From: Streptomyces sp. ISL-1
Lineage (GTDB): Bacteria > Actinomycetota > Actinomycetes > Streptomycetales > Streptomycetaceae
Reading direction: 5' to 3'
Assembly: GCF_018614585.1 (NCBI RefSeq)
Contig: NZ_JAGGOI010000003.1
Coordinates: 62,001 to 126,000 of the forward strand
Length of the DNA: 64,000 nt
In this document: positions 8,533 through 16,684 of the stretch, piece by piece
How positions within the stretch are numbered: position 1 is the first letter of the stretch
Layout: every line of letters starts with the position of its first letter
Made by a program: the position numbers and the translations under genes
The notes under the pieces: generated by a model
Told to the model about the DNA's origin: nothing
Seen by the model: only the letters and a program-made list of their open reading frames with translations
Database searches by the model: none

Positions 8533-9771
8533 ATGTCAGCCAACTCTGAGCCCCTGACGCCGCGCGCCAAGCTGGCCGTGACGGCAGGCAAGGCTGCGGC
8601 AGCGGTGTCGCGCGCCGCCGGACGTGGCAGCGGATCAGTGATCGGCGGCCGGGTCGCGCTCAAGCTCGACCCCGATCTGCTGGGGCGGCTGGCGCAGCAC
8701 CTGGACGTCGTCCTTGTGTCGGCGACCAACGGAAAGACCACGACGACCCGGCTGATCGCCGAGGCTCTGCGGGCCAGCGGCCCTGTCGTCTCCAACGCGC
8801 TCGGCGCCAACATGCCCGCGGGCATCACATCGGCGCTGGCCGGCGGCTCCGACGCCAAGTTCGGTGTGATCGAGGTCGACGAGAAGTATCTGGCAGGCGT
8901 CGCCCGCGATGTGACTCCGAAGGCGATCGCGCTGCTCAACCTCTCGCGCGACCAGCTGGACCGCGCGGCCGAGACCAGGATGCTCGCCGAGCAGTGGCGT
9001 GAGGGGCTTTCCGGTACGAAGGCCATGGTCATCGCCAACGCCGACGACCCGCTGATCGTGTGGGCCGCGTCCTCGTCGCCCAATGTGGTGTGGGTGGCCG
9101 CCGGCCAGGAGTGGAAGGACGACGCCTGGTCCTGCCCGTCCTGCGGCGGAGTGATGCAGCGGCCCGGCGACGACTGGTTCTGCGCCGAGTGCGGCTTCCG
9201 CCGGCCCGCCCCGAGCTGGGTGCTCAGCGGCGATCACGTCCTGGATCCGCACGGCTCGGCCTGGCCGATCCACCTCCAGCTGCCGGGCCGCGCCAACAGG
9301 GCGAACGCCGCGACCTCCGCCGCGGTCGCCGCCTGCTTCGGCGTGCCGCCGCAGGTCGCCCTGGAGCGCATGTACTCCGTGCAGGCCGTCGCCGGCCGCT
9401 ATGACGTCGTCTCCTACCTGAACCGCGATCTGCGCCTGCTGCTGGCGAAGAACCCGGCCGGCTGGCTCGAAACGTTTTCCCTGATCGACCCGCCGCCGAC
9501 CCCGGTCATCCTGTCGGTCAACGCCCGTGGCGCCGACGGCACGGACACCTCCTGGCTCTGGGATGTCGACTACACCCGGCTCGCCGGCCACCCGATCCTC
9601 GTGATCGGCGACCGCCGGCTGGACCTGGCAGTGCGGCTCGAAGTCGCGGGCCTGGACTTCCGGGTGTGCGAGACCGTCGACGAGGCCGTGCAGCACGCCC
9701 CGCCCGGGCGGATCGAGCTGATCGCCAACTACACCGCCTTCCAGGACGTGCGCCGCCGCGTCGGCAACTGA
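8533..9771 (+). CDS. murT: Lipid II isoglutaminyl synthase, Mur-ligase-like subunit MurT
   Basis: 412-residue ATP-dependent subunit that, with GatD, amidates the D-Glu of lipid II to D-isoglutamine. It has a Mur ligase central domain with P-loop ATNGKTTTTR, a four-Cys zinc ribbon inserted at about residue 200 (CPSC...CAEC), and the DUF1727 C-terminal domain. A textbook AAGGAGG lies 10 nt upstream of ATG. The partner gatD follows 25 nt later, forming the usual two-gene operon. Confidence 0.96.
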   Translation: MSANSEPLTPRAKLAVTAGKAAAAVSRAAGRGSGSVIGGRVALKLDPDLLGRLAQHLDVVLVSATNGKTTTTRLIAEALRASGPVVSNALGANMPAGITSALAGGSDAKFGVIEVDEKYLAGVARDVTPKAIALLNLSRDQLDRAAETRMLAEQWREGLSGTKAMVIANADDPLIVWAASSSPNVVWVAAGQEWKDDAWSCPSCGGVMQRPGDDWFCAECGFRRPAPSWVLSGDHVLDPHGSAWPIHLQLPGRANRANAATSAAVAACFGVPPQVALERMYSVQAVAGRYDVVSYLNRDLRLLLAKNPAGWLETFSLIDPPPTPVILSVNARGADGTDTSWLWDVDYTRLAGHPILVIGDRRLDLAVRLEVAGLDFRVCETVDEAVQHAPPGRIELIANYTAFQDVRRRVGN

Positions 9772-9796
9772 CCGCGGATCCGAAAAGGACATGAGC

Positions 9797-10525
9797 ATGA
9801 GCGATAACAGCCTGCGTCTGGTCTGGGTCTACCCGGACTTGCTCAGCACCTACGGCGACCAGGGCAACGCCCTCGTCGTCGAGCGCCGGGCCCGGCAGCG
9901 CCGCCTGGACGTGATGCGTATCGACGTACGCAGCGACCAGCCGGTCCCCACCTCCGGCGACATCTATCTGATCGGCGGCGGCGAGGACCGGCCGCAGCGG
10001 CTGGCGGCCGAGCGGCTGCGCCGCGACGGCGGGCTCAGCCGGGCCGCGTCCAACGGCGCGATCATCTTCTCGGTCTGTGCCGGGTACCAGATCCTCGGCC
10101 ATGAGTTCGTCAACGACCTCGGCGAGCGTGAGCCGGGTCTCGGTCTGATCGACGTGGTCTCCACGCGCGGCGAGGGCGAGCGGTGCGTCGGCGACGTACT
10201 GGCCGACATCGACCCGCAGTTGGGGCTGCCGCAGCTGACCGGCTTCGAGAACCACCAGGGCATCACGCATCTCGGCCCGTCGGCCCGCCCGCTCGCCCGC
10301 ACGATCCTCGGCCGCGGCAACGGCACGGGCGACGGAACCGAGGGCGCGTACAACGAGACGGTGTTCGGCACCTACATGCACGGTCCCGTGATGGCCCGCA
10401 ACCCGCAGATCGCGGACCTGCTGCTGAAGCTGGCGCTCGATGTGAACGCGCTGCCGCCTACGGACGACCGGTGGTACGAGTCGCTGCGCGCCGAGCGCAT
10501 CGCAGCCGCGGCGCAGCCCGCCTGA
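9797..10525 (+). CDS. gatD: Lipid II isoglutaminyl synthase, glutaminase subunit GatD
   Basis: 242-residue class I (CobB/CobQ-like) glutamine amidotransferase that supplies ammonia to MurT. The nucleophile Cys is in FSVCAGYQILGH and the catalytic His in TYMHGPVMARNP; LIGGGEDRPQ precedes them. Two in-frame ATGs are close together; the second is preferred because AAAAGGA lies 7 nt before it but only 1 nt before the first (9791). A terminator hairpin follows. Confidence 0.95.
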   Translation: MSDNSLRLVWVYPDLLSTYGDQGNALVVERRARQRRLDVMRIDVRSDQPVPTSGDIYLIGGGEDRPQRLAAERLRRDGGLSRAASNGAIIFSVCAGYQILGHEFVNDLGEREPGLGLIDVVSTRGEGERCVGDVLADIDPQLGLPQLTGFENHQGITHLGPSARPLARTILGRGNGTGDGTEGAYNETVFGTYMHGPVMARNPQIADLLLKLALDVNALPPTDDRWYESLRAERIAAAAQPA

Positions 10526-10528
10526 CAG

Positions 10529-10555
10529 CCGGGCGTCCACGCCTCGGACGCCCGG
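10529..10555 (+). terminator. Terminator after murT-gatD
   Basis: A 10-bp perfect stem (CCGGGCGTCC and complement) with a 7-nt loop starts 3 nt after the gatD stop codon. Confidence 0.75.
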
Positions 10556-10649
10556 TTCGGCCCCGTCACCCCGCGCCGGTAGGGTGGCGGGGATCGAACC
10601 GGACGACGTGGTCCGGGAGTCGGCCCACGTTGTAAAGGTTCTTCGCGCT

Positions 10650-11675
10650 ATGCGCATTGGTGTGCTCACCTCCGGCGGCGACTGCCCCGGTCTGAACGCC
10701 GTCATCCGTTCCGTCGTGCACCGCGCCGTCGTCGACCACGGCGACGAGGTCATCGGCTTCCACGACGGCTGGAAGGGCCTTCTGGAGTGCGACTACCGCA
10801 AGCTCGATCTTGACGCGGTAGGCGGCATCCTGGCCCGCGGCGGCACGATTCTCGGCTCCTCGCGGGTCCAGCCGGCTCATCTGCGCGACGGTGTGGAGCG
10901 GGCCAAGGGACATGTCGCCGAGCTGGGTCTCGACGCGATCATCCCGATCGGCGGCGAAGGCACCCTCAAGGCCGCCAACCTCCTCTCCGAGAGCGGCCTG
11001 CCGATCGTCGGCGTACCCAAGACCATCGACAACGACATCTCGTCGACCGACGTCACCTTCGGTTTCGACACCGCGGTCGGGGTCGCCACCGAGGCGCTCG
11101 ACCGGCTGAAGACCACCGCCGAATCGCACCAGCGTGTGCTGATCGTCGAGGTCATGGGACGGCACACCGGCTGGATCGCGCTGCACTCCGGCATGGCGGC
11201 GGGAGCGCACGCCATCGTCGTCCCGGAGCGGCCGTTCGACATCGGCGAGCTGGCGGAGCGGGTCGGTGATCGCTTCTCGGCGGGCAAGAAGTTCGCGATC
11301 GTCGTGGTCGCGGAGGGTGCCAAGCCCCGTGAGGGCTCGATGCAGTGGGACGAGGGCCGCAAGGACGTCTACGGGCACGAGCGCTTCGCGGGCGTCGCCC
11401 GGCAGCTCTCGATCGAGCTGGAGGAGCGGCTCGGCAAGGAAGCCCGGCCGGTGATCCTGGGCCACGTCCAGCGCGGCGGTACGCCGACCGCGTACGACCG
11501 GGTCCTCGCCACCCGCTTCGGCTGGCATGCCGTGGAGGCCGCGCACCGCGGTGAGTTCGGCATGATGACGGCGCTGCGCGGCACCGACATCACCATGGTG
11601 CCGCTGGCCCAGGCCGTGGAGACGCTGAAGACCGTCCCGGCCGATCGCTACGCCGAGGCCGAGTGCGTGCTCTGA
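10650..11675 (+). CDS. pfkA: ATP-dependent 6-phosphofructokinase
   Basis: 341-residue glycolytic kinase converting fructose 6-phosphate to fructose 1,6-bisphosphate. Visible are the N-terminal nucleotide loop SGGDCPGLNA, GGEGTLKAAN, the catalytic PKTIDNDI and MGRHTGW motifs and HVQRGGTPTAYDR. The Gly of GGEGT is the ATP-type signature rather than the PPi-type GGDD. The ATG is preceded by AAAGG with 11 nt spacing. It is monocistronic, followed by a short-period repeat and a very strong terminator. Confidence 0.96.
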   Translation: MRIGVLTSGGDCPGLNAVIRSVVHRAVVDHGDEVIGFHDGWKGLLECDYRKLDLDAVGGILARGGTILGSSRVQPAHLRDGVERAKGHVAELGLDAIIPIGGEGTLKAANLLSESGLPIVGVPKTIDNDISSTDVTFGFDTAVGVATEALDRLKTTAESHQRVLIVEVMGRHTGWIALHSGMAAGAHAIVVPERPFDIGELAERVGDRFSAGKKFAIVVVAEGAKPREGSMQWDEGRKDVYGHERFAGVARQLSIELEERLGKEARPVILGHVQRGGTPTAYDRVLATRFGWHAVEAAHRGEFGMMTALRGTDITMVPLAQAVETLKTVPADRYAEAECVL

Positions 11676-11740
11676 AAATCGCCATTACTGAGATCGCCAC
11701 AGCTGAAATCATGCTTGGCTGAAATCGCGCATAACTGAAT
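11672..11740 (+). repeat. Five imperfect ~16-nt tandem units (CTGAAATCG)
   Basis: The word CTGA(A)ATC(GCC) recurs at 11672, 11688, 11703, 11719 and (shortened) 11735, i.e. every 15-16 nt. The first unit contains the pfkA stop codon. AT-richer than the surroundings. Confidence 0.7.
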
Positions 11741-11778
11741 GAACTGCCCCCGGCCGCAGGCGCGGCCGGGGGCAGTTC
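11741..11778 (+). terminator. Strong terminator after pfkA
   Basis: A 17-bp perfect stem (GAACTGCCCCCGGCCGC and complement) with a 4-nt AGGC loop, one of the longest perfect hairpins in the window. Confidence 0.9.
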
Positions 11779-11828
11779 TACTCTGGTCCGGACAAGCGGA
11801 CAACCCAGTACGAAACAGGAGCCGGTGG

Positions 11829-12782
11829 ATGGATCACAGCGGGCACGGCATGACGATGGATCTGCCGCCGTTCACGCTGGGGCGGGCGCTCGAACTCTCA
11901 CCGGACCCCTTCTTCCTCATCGGTTGTCTGCTCGGGCTCGGTCTGTACGGCTGGGGTGTGCTGCGGCTGCGCAGGCGCGGCGACAGCTGGCCGGTCAGCC
12001 GTATCGTCTTCTTCACCGTCGGCGTGCTGAGCGTGGCACTGGTGATGTGTACCAAGCTCAATGACTACGGCATGGTCATGTTCAGCGTGCACATGGTGCA
12101 GCACATGGTGATCAGCATGCTCTCCCCCATCGTGCTGCTGCTGGGAGCGCCGGTGACGCTGGCGCTGCGCGCGCTGCCGGTCGCCTCGCGCCGCGGCAGC
12201 AAGGGCCCGCGTGAGCTGCTGCTCTCCCTGCTGCACAGCCACTTCATGCGGATCGTCACGCACCCCGTCTTCACGATCCCGCTCTTCATCGCGAGCCTGT
12301 ACGCGCTCTACTTCACGCCCCTGTTCGACTTCCTGATGGGGTCCAAGACCGGGCATGTGGCGATGATGGTGCACTTCCTCGCGGTCGGTCTGGTGTTCTT
12401 CTGGCCGATCATGGGCGTGGACCCGGGGCCGCACCGGCCGGGCTATGTGATGCGGATGCTGGAGCTCTTCGCGGGCATGCCGTTCCACGCCTTCTTCGGC
12501 ATCGCGCTGATGATGGCGACCGAGCCGATGATCAAGGCGTACGAGAATCCGCCGGCTTCGCTCGGCATCGACGCGCTCGCCGATCAGAACGCGGCCGGCG
12601 GCATCGCCTGGGCGTTCAGCGAGATCCCTTCCGTGCTGGTGCTGGTCGCGCTGGTTTTCCAGTGGTACCGCTCCGAGCAGCGGGAGGCGAGGCGCATGGA
12701 CCGTGCCGCGGACCGGGACGGCGACAAGGAGCTCGTGGCGTACAACGCGTATCTTGCCTCGCTCCAAGCGCGCGGACAGTAG
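11829..12782 (+). CDS. CtaG-like cytochrome c oxidase assembly membrane protein
   Basis: 317-residue polytopic protein of the Caa3-type CtaG family (PF09678), linked to copper delivery to cytochrome c oxidase. About seven hydrophobic helices can be traced from residue 26 to 275, with membrane-embedded His/Met motifs such as VHMVQHMVISM and GMPFHAFFGIALMM that could carry copper. The N-terminus MDHSGHGMTMD is His/Met-rich. AGGAG sits 7 nt upstream of the ATG. The C-terminus is charged and cytosolic. Confidence 0.88.
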   Translation: MDHSGHGMTMDLPPFTLGRALELSPDPFFLIGCLLGLGLYGWGVLRLRRRGDSWPVSRIVFFTVGVLSVALVMCTKLNDYGMVMFSVHMVQHMVISMLSPIVLLLGAPVTLALRALPVASRRGSKGPRELLLSLLHSHFMRIVTHPVFTIPLFIASLYALYFTPLFDFLMGSKTGHVAMMVHFLAVGLVFFWPIMGVDPGPHRPGYVMRMLELFAGMPFHAFFGIALMMATEPMIKAYENPPASLGIDALADQNAAGGIAWAFSEIPSVLVLVALVFQWYRSEQREARRMDRAADRDGDKELVAYNAYLASLQARGQ

Positions 12783-12799
12783 CCGGGCAGTAGCGCAAG

Positions 12800-12852
12800 G
12801 CCCTCCTCACGGGTGACGATGAGCACGACGGCCGTGGCCGTCGGAGGAGGGC
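12800..12852 (+). promoter_or_regulatory. Leader able to hide the ribosome site of the 52-residue gene
   Basis: GCCCTCCTC at 12800-12808 is the exact complement of GAGGAGGGC at 12844-12852, which contains the GGAGGAGG Shine-Dalgarno of the next gene. The 9-bp pairing would close a 35-nt loop and could either end the upstream transcript or gate translation. Confidence 0.45.
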
Positions 12853-12856
12853 GCGC

Positions 12857-13015
12857 ATGTCCGGATCCACGAAGGTGATGGGAGTGCTCACCGTCGGGAC
12901 CCTGGTGGTCGTGACGGCCTACACGGCGGCACTCGGAAGCAATGGCTGGCTCTGGTTCGGCTGGGTTGTTCTCGGCCTGGTGACGATCGGGGTGATCGCT
13001 TCGCGCGGCAACTGA
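12857..13015 (+). CDS. Small membrane protein (52 aa)
   Basis: Short gene with an excellent GGAGGAGG ribosome site 6 nt before ATG. The product has two predicted membrane helices, about residues 7-26 (VMGVLTVGTLVVVTAYTAAL) and 31-48 around WLWFGWVVLGLVTIGVI, joined by a Gly/Asn turn, and a short cytosolic SRGN tail. No family is recognised with certainty. Tight linkage and orientation suggest it may be expressed with the CtaG-like gene. Confidence 0.75.
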   Translation: MSGSTKVMGVLTVGTLVVVTAYTAALGSNGWLWFGWVVLGLVTIGVIASRGN

Positions 13016-13066
13016 AGCGGCGTGCCGGGCAGGCCGCCCCGAGGGGAGACAGCGGAAGCAGCGGAT

Positions 13067-13459
13067 TCAGAAGTCGAAGACTTCTCCGGTCGCCGCGTCG
13101 AGTTCGCACGCGTTGGCATACGTCTTGTGCCAGGCCGTGGGTCTGCCCCGCCAGACCCCGGTGGCCTCGACCGTGACCGGGTCGAACGTCTTGACGCATG
13201 GATGCGGATTGCCGGGCAGCCGGTCCAGATCCCCGCGTGCGGCGGCGAGCGCCTCGCAGGCGGCGACGGGATCGGGGTGCGCCCCGCCGGGTCGCGGAGA
13301 ACAGTGCAGCAGCACGCCGCGGATCCAGGTGTTCTGGCTGCCCGACACCGTCAGGAACAGGCCTCGCGGCGGGCCGGGCTCGCCGCCGGCGGCGTACGCG
13401 GGAATGGCCGTGGCGAGGGTGAGCAGGGCGGCTGCGGCGAAGGCTGCGGTGCGGTGCAC
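13067..13459 (-). CDS. Subtilisin-inhibitor-like (SSI) secreted protease inhibitor
   Basis: 130-residue precursor of the SSI family. A GTG start with AGGAG 6 nt upstream gives a signal peptide (hydrophobic AAFAAAALLTLATAIPAYA, likely cleaved after AYA). The mature part has the SSI pattern: LFLTVSG, four Cys (LLHCSP, VAACEAL, HPCVKTF, NACELD) and the C-terminal TGEVFDF. Aligning CVKTFDP with the CPMVYDP loop of classical SSI puts Lys at P1, which predicts inhibition of trypsin-like rather than subtilisin-like proteases (inference). Secreted. Confidence 0.93.
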   Translation of the reverse strand: MHRTAAFAAAALLTLATAIPAYAAGGEPGPPRGLFLTVSGSQNTWIRGVLLHCSPRPGGAHPDPVAACEALAAARGDLDRLPGNPHPCVKTFDPVTVEATGVWRGRPTAWHKTYANACELDAATGEVFDF

Positions 13460-13572
13460 CCGGTGCTCCTGGCTGTAAGGGGCCGACGCGGAGGCCGGGA
13501 GGCCGGGCCGGGCAGATGGCCAGGGCACCTGTCGATGCCGGCGCAGGCAAGCCGCCACGCTGCCGGACAGCG

Positions 13573-13600
13573 CGTACGGGCGAGGTGTTTCGCCCGTACG
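13573..13600 (-). terminator. Hairpin downstream of anti-sigma-like gene
   Basis: CGTACGGGCGA and its exact complement with a 6-nt GGTGTT loop, starting 10 nt beyond the stop codon of the HATPase gene on the minus strand. Confidence 0.75.
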
Positions 13601-13609
13601 GCTCGCTCG

Positions 13610-14146
13610 TCAGCCGAGTGCCGCGACGCGGACGCGGTCCCGCTCCCGGATGTTCTCGTGCGCGTCCGGGCCCTCGCGGCTCAGCGCAGTCTCCAGCGGC
13701 AGGGGCTTGAACTCGCGCGTGGGCAGCTTCGGGACGGGCGAGGACCGCAGAATGTGCTGGACCTCCTTGACCCGCCTGCTGAACCAGACCACCTTGCCGG
13801 TGGCGGTGCCGCATGTGCCCCAGCTGTCACTGAGGAACGCGACCGTGGCGAGCCCGCCTTTCGTCGGGCAGGAACTGGTCACCCGCGGCATCCGGCGGTC
13901 ATTGTCCGCCACGGACGCGATCAGGTGCCTTCCCGTCCAGCGCAGTTCCACCACGCATGTCTTGTCGCCGTCGACGTGCTGCACGACGTTGCCGACGAGT
14001 TCGTCGACAGCGCGACAGACTGCTGTGACGTGGTGCTCGAGGCTCCAGTACCGAAGGTGCGCTGAGAGAATGCGCCGGATCTGGGGGATCCGCTCTATGG
14101 ATGCCTGCACTTCCAAGGTGTAGCGGCAGGCGGTCGTGACGTGCAT
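13610..14146 (-). CDS. RsbW-like ATP-binding (HATPase_c_2) protein
   Basis: 178-residue protein with a single GHKL ATPase fold like anti-sigma kinases of the RsbW/SpoIIAB group. The N-box AVDELVGNVVQH (about residues 45-56) is intact, while the G1 region (VADNDRRMP) and the glycine-rich lid (TKGGLATV) are divergent. The C-terminal 50 residues are basic and apparently unstructured. GAGGAG lies 8 nt before the ATG. No sigma factor or antagonist gene is adjacent, so its partner is encoded elsewhere. Confidence 0.85.
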   Translation of the reverse strand: MHVTTACRYTLEVQASIERIPQIRRILSAHLRYWSLEHHVTAVCRAVDELVGNVVQHVDGDKTCVVELRWTGRHLIASVADNDRRMPRVTSSCPTKGGLATVAFLSDSWGTCGTATGKVVWFSRRVKEVQHILRSSPVPKLPTREFKPLPLETALSREGPDAHENIRERDRVRVAALG

Positions 14147-14313
14147 GACCGTTACTCCTCACCGCGACCTGGTCACCTCTTCGGCTGCGGACCCCCGAGT
14201 GCGAAGAGTGAGCGCATGTCGCTTCTGGGTCACACACCAGAGTGACCGCGGCTCCCCAAGACCGCAACACGTCGCCCGTCCGGAGCAAGCCGGCCGTCCC
14301 GCAGTGGGCGGGT

Positions 14314-14544
14314 TCAGGAGCTGAGCGAGCGTGCCTTCACCGGTGTCCTGAGCACTTGGTGGCCGCCGCTGGCGACCATCCGTACCTCGCCCCGGTCGCT
14401 GATCTCCGCGCGTACGATCCCCGTCTCGTCCTCGTAGATCGGATACCCGCCCGCTCCCGCCTTGTCGGTGCGCCGGACGATCACGACGTCGTCCTCGACA
14501 GCGGACGCCTGAAATATCAATTCGTAGCTCTCTGGGTAATCCAT
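14314..14544 (-). CDS. Small DUF6296-like protein
   Basis: 76-residue acidic/basic beta-rich protein with the pattern YELIFQ...VVIVRRTDKAG...YEDETGIVRAEISDRGEVRM, which I recall from streptomycete DUF6296 proteins. The start at MDYPES was chosen because GGGAGG lies 5 nt upstream. Function unknown. Divergent from the next small gene, and in a region of several small actinomycete-specific genes. Confidence 0.75.
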   Translation of the reverse strand: MDYPESYELIFQASAVEDDVVIVRRTDKAGAGGYPIYEDETGIVRAEISDRGEVRMVASGGHQVLRTPVKARSLSS

Positions 14545-14661
14545 GGAAGCCTCCCGACTCCTTCCATCGTCGGCCACGCCCGGCGAGTCGGCGCGTCCGG
14601 CGGCCAGTATCGGCCGGGTATCCCGATGTGCGGGTGGCCGAGCGGGTAGGACACTGGGGAT

Positions 14662-14862
14662 ATGGCTACAAAGGCAGTCCTAGAGGGTGGCCCGGACGAT
14701 CTGCCCGAGCGGGTCGTTCCGATCACCCCTCCCGGACAAGAGCTGAAGATTCCACACCGCGGCGGGTACGAGCACTTCAAGCTCACTCCGCGGCATCAGG
14801 AAGGCCCTGAGGGACGCCTGCCCGTCTACGAGTGGTGGGAACGGACCGAGGTCGCCGAGTGA
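14662..14862 (+). CDS. Small DUF5988-like protein
   Basis: 66-residue hydrophilic protein MATKAVLEGGPDDLPERVV... with HRGGYEHF and the C-terminal YEWWERTEVAE, matching my memory of the streptomycete DUF5988 family. GGGGAT precedes the ATG. Function unknown; its stop codon is 2 nt from that of the convergent LigD polymerase gene. Confidence 0.8.
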   Translation: MATKAVLEGGPDDLPERVVPITPPGQELKIPHRGGYEHFKLTPRHQEGPEGRLPVYEWWERTEVAE

Positions 14863-14864
14863 CC

Positions 14865-15782
14865 TCAACCGTCCCCGTCCGTAAGCGCGGCCAGCCGGCG
14901 GCGGGCAGGGGCAAGTGAGCGGCCTCGGCGCAGGGTGTCCTGCCAGGGGTCGCTGTCCAGGCGGTCCGGGACGGTCTTCATCGTCCAGCGGCGGGCGTCG
15001 AGGTCCGGATCGTCGACCTCCGGCCAGGCCAGCGGCGTGGCGACCGGAGCGCCGGGCCGAGCACGTACGGCGTAGGGCGCGACGGTCGTCTGTCCGTAGG
15101 CGTTGCGCTGGACATCGAGGTAGAGGCGACCACGCCTGGCCTGCTTCCGTGGCGCGGTGGTGAGGGCGTCGGGGTGACGTGCGGCGAGCAGATCGGCAAC
15201 GTCGCGAGCGAAGTCGCGTACATCGTCGAAGGGGGCTCGGCGGTCCAGAGGCACCACGACATGCAGTCCGCGGCTGCCCGTGGTCATCACCGCCGACGGC
15301 AGCTTCAGTTCCTCCAGGAGATGGTGCAGCGCCCGGGCGGCTTCGCGTACGGGAGTGAAGTCGTCCCCGGGCGGGTCGAGGTCGAACACCAGCTGGTCGG
15401 GGTGGTCAGGGCGGTCGGCCCTGGACAGCCAGCGGTGCGGAGTGATGCATGCCTGGTCGGCGAGATAGACCAGGGTGGCCGTGTCGTCGCAGAGCACGTA
15501 CGTGACGGTGCCGTCCTCCTTGGGCAGTTCGGCCCGGTGGATCCAGTCGGGGAAGTGACCCGGCACGTCCTTGTGCATGAACGACGGGCCGTCGATGCCG
15601 TCCGGGTGGCGCTCCATCATCAGCGGCCGCCCCCGCAGCTTCGGCAGCATGCGCGGGGCGACGGTTCGGTAGTACTCCGCGAGGTCGGCCTTGGTGATTC
15701 CCTCGCCGGGGAACAGCACCTTGTCCGGCCGGTTGATCCGTACGGTGCGGCGCCCGGCCGGTACCTCAAGTGCGGGGCTCAT
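14865..15782 (-). CDS. LigD-type DNA polymerase/primase domain protein (NHEJ)
   Basis: 305-residue stand-alone polymerase domain of bacterial NHEJ ligase D (archaeo-eukaryotic primase fold). It adds nucleotides at double-strand break ends. The N-terminal VRINRPDKVLFPG and the catalytic DLDPP aspartates (about residue 145), SRGLHVVVPL and the LDVQRNAYGQT motif are present. GGGAGG precedes the ATG, and the ATG overlaps the stop of the ligase remnant (ATGA), showing that the three genes form one translationally coupled operon. No Ku gene is in the window. Confidence 0.93.
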   Translation of the reverse strand: MSPALEVPAGRRTVRINRPDKVLFPGEGITKADLAEYYRTVAPRMLPKLRGRPLMMERHPDGIDGPSFMHKDVPGHFPDWIHRAELPKEDGTVTYVLCDDTATLVYLADQACITPHRWLSRADRPDHPDQLVFDLDPPGDDFTPVREAARALHHLLEELKLPSAVMTTGSRGLHVVVPLDRRAPFDDVRDFARDVADLLAARHPDALTTAPRKQARRGRLYLDVQRNAYGQTTVAPYAVRARPGAPVATPLAWPEVDDPDLDARRWTMKTVPDRLDSDPWQDTLRRGRSLAPARRRLAALTDGDG

Positions 15783-16030
15783 CGGGGTCCTCCCACGGGT
15801 AGCTCGCGGACCACGTCGGCGGCGCGTTTGTCGTCGCGCAGTCCCAGGAATCGGGGGTGGCGCAGCATGCCGGCGCGGGTCCACTCGGCGCAGCTCGATG
15901 ATGGTCTTGGTGTCGTAGCCGGTGCCGACCTTTCCGTGGGCTGTTCGGCCACCCGTCCGGCCGCCCCGTGCGTCACGGGCCGTACGCGGTCGCGCTGCCC
16001 GGCGGGCAGGCGATCCAGCAATGTATTCAT
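15779..16030 (-). pseudogene. Internally deleted ATP-dependent DNA ligase (LigD ligase remnant)
   Basis: The 83-codon frame joins three pieces of a LigD-type ligase. It opens with an N-terminus (MNTLLDRLPAGQRDRVRP). A middle piece reads only in another frame as GKVGTGYDTKTIIEL, the usual start of the post-adenylation segment. The frame then ends with the true ligase C-terminus EWTRAGMLRHPRFLGLRDDK. The adenylating Lys motif and most of the catalytic domain are gone. Start and stop still overlap the neighbours (TGATG and ATGA), so the deletion kept the frame ends and the coupling. No ligase activity is expected. Confidence 0.8.
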
Positions 16031-16647
16031 CACGAGCCTTTCGCCGCGGCCTCGGCAGCCACCTGCTTGAGGGTGCGGCCGGTGAGCGCCGAGCGGGCCC
16101 GCGTCGGCGCGGGAGTGCCGTGGGTGGATGCGTACCGGTCGGCCTCCTTGACCAGCAGCCATGCCTCGCGGCCTTCGTCCTTCTTGGTGCGGATGCGGGT
16201 CAGTGCGTAGCCGCCGCGGAGTTTGACGCCGTCCAGCCAGAACGAGGCGTGGCCGCGGTCCAGGGCTTCGGCGAGCGGAATCTCCCGGCCCCGCTTGTCC
16301 CTGGTGAGGTTGCGACAGGTCCCCGCGTCCCAGACGATGACGGTTCCGCCGCCGTACTCGCCCTCCGCGATGACGCCCTCGAAGTCCGCGTACTCGAGGG
16401 GATGGTCCTCGGTCGGCATGGCCAGACGCTTGTCATGGGGGTTGCTGGACGGTCCCTTGGGGACCGCCCACGACTTCAGGACCCCGTCGGCCTCCAGCCG
16501 GAAGTCGAAGTGCAGGGTGCTCGCGTCATGAATCTGCACGACGAAAATGGGCTGCTCGGTCCGGCCGTCGCGGCCGCCCTTGGGCTCCGCGGTCTTCGAG
16601 AAGTCGCGTTTGCCGCGGTAGCGCCCGAGTGCGTCGGTCGCGGTCAT
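16030..16647 (-). CDS. LigD-type 3'-phosphoesterase domain protein
   Basis: 205-residue stand-alone 3'-phosphoesterase, the end-cleaning module of LigD that trims 3' phosphates and ribonucleosides. Metal-site residues are visible in VVQIHDASTLHFDFRLE (His/Asp/His), PTEDHPLEYADFEG and EGEYGGGTVIVWD. The start follows GGAGGAGG; the longer upstream frame is proline/arginine-rich and not part of the domain. It is the first certain gene of the NHEJ operon. Confidence 0.93.
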   Translation of the reverse strand: MTATDALGRYRGKRDFSKTAEPKGGRDGRTEQPIFVVQIHDASTLHFDFRLEADGVLKSWAVPKGPSSNPHDKRLAMPTEDHPLEYADFEGVIAEGEYGGGTVIVWDAGTCRNLTRDKRGREIPLAEALDRGHASFWLDGVKLRGGYALTRIRTKKDEGREAWLLVKEADRYASTHGTPAPTRARSALTGRTLKQVAAEAAAKGS

Positions 16648-16684
16648 GGCCTCCTCCAGTGGAGCGGCGGCTCTCCGGCCGGAT

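Noticed and set aside
14630..14700. GGTGGCCGAGCGGGTAGGACA resembles the 5' part of a tRNA-Ser/Leu
   Set aside because: No anticodon stem, T-arm or acceptor complement follows; the DUF5988-like gene begins there.
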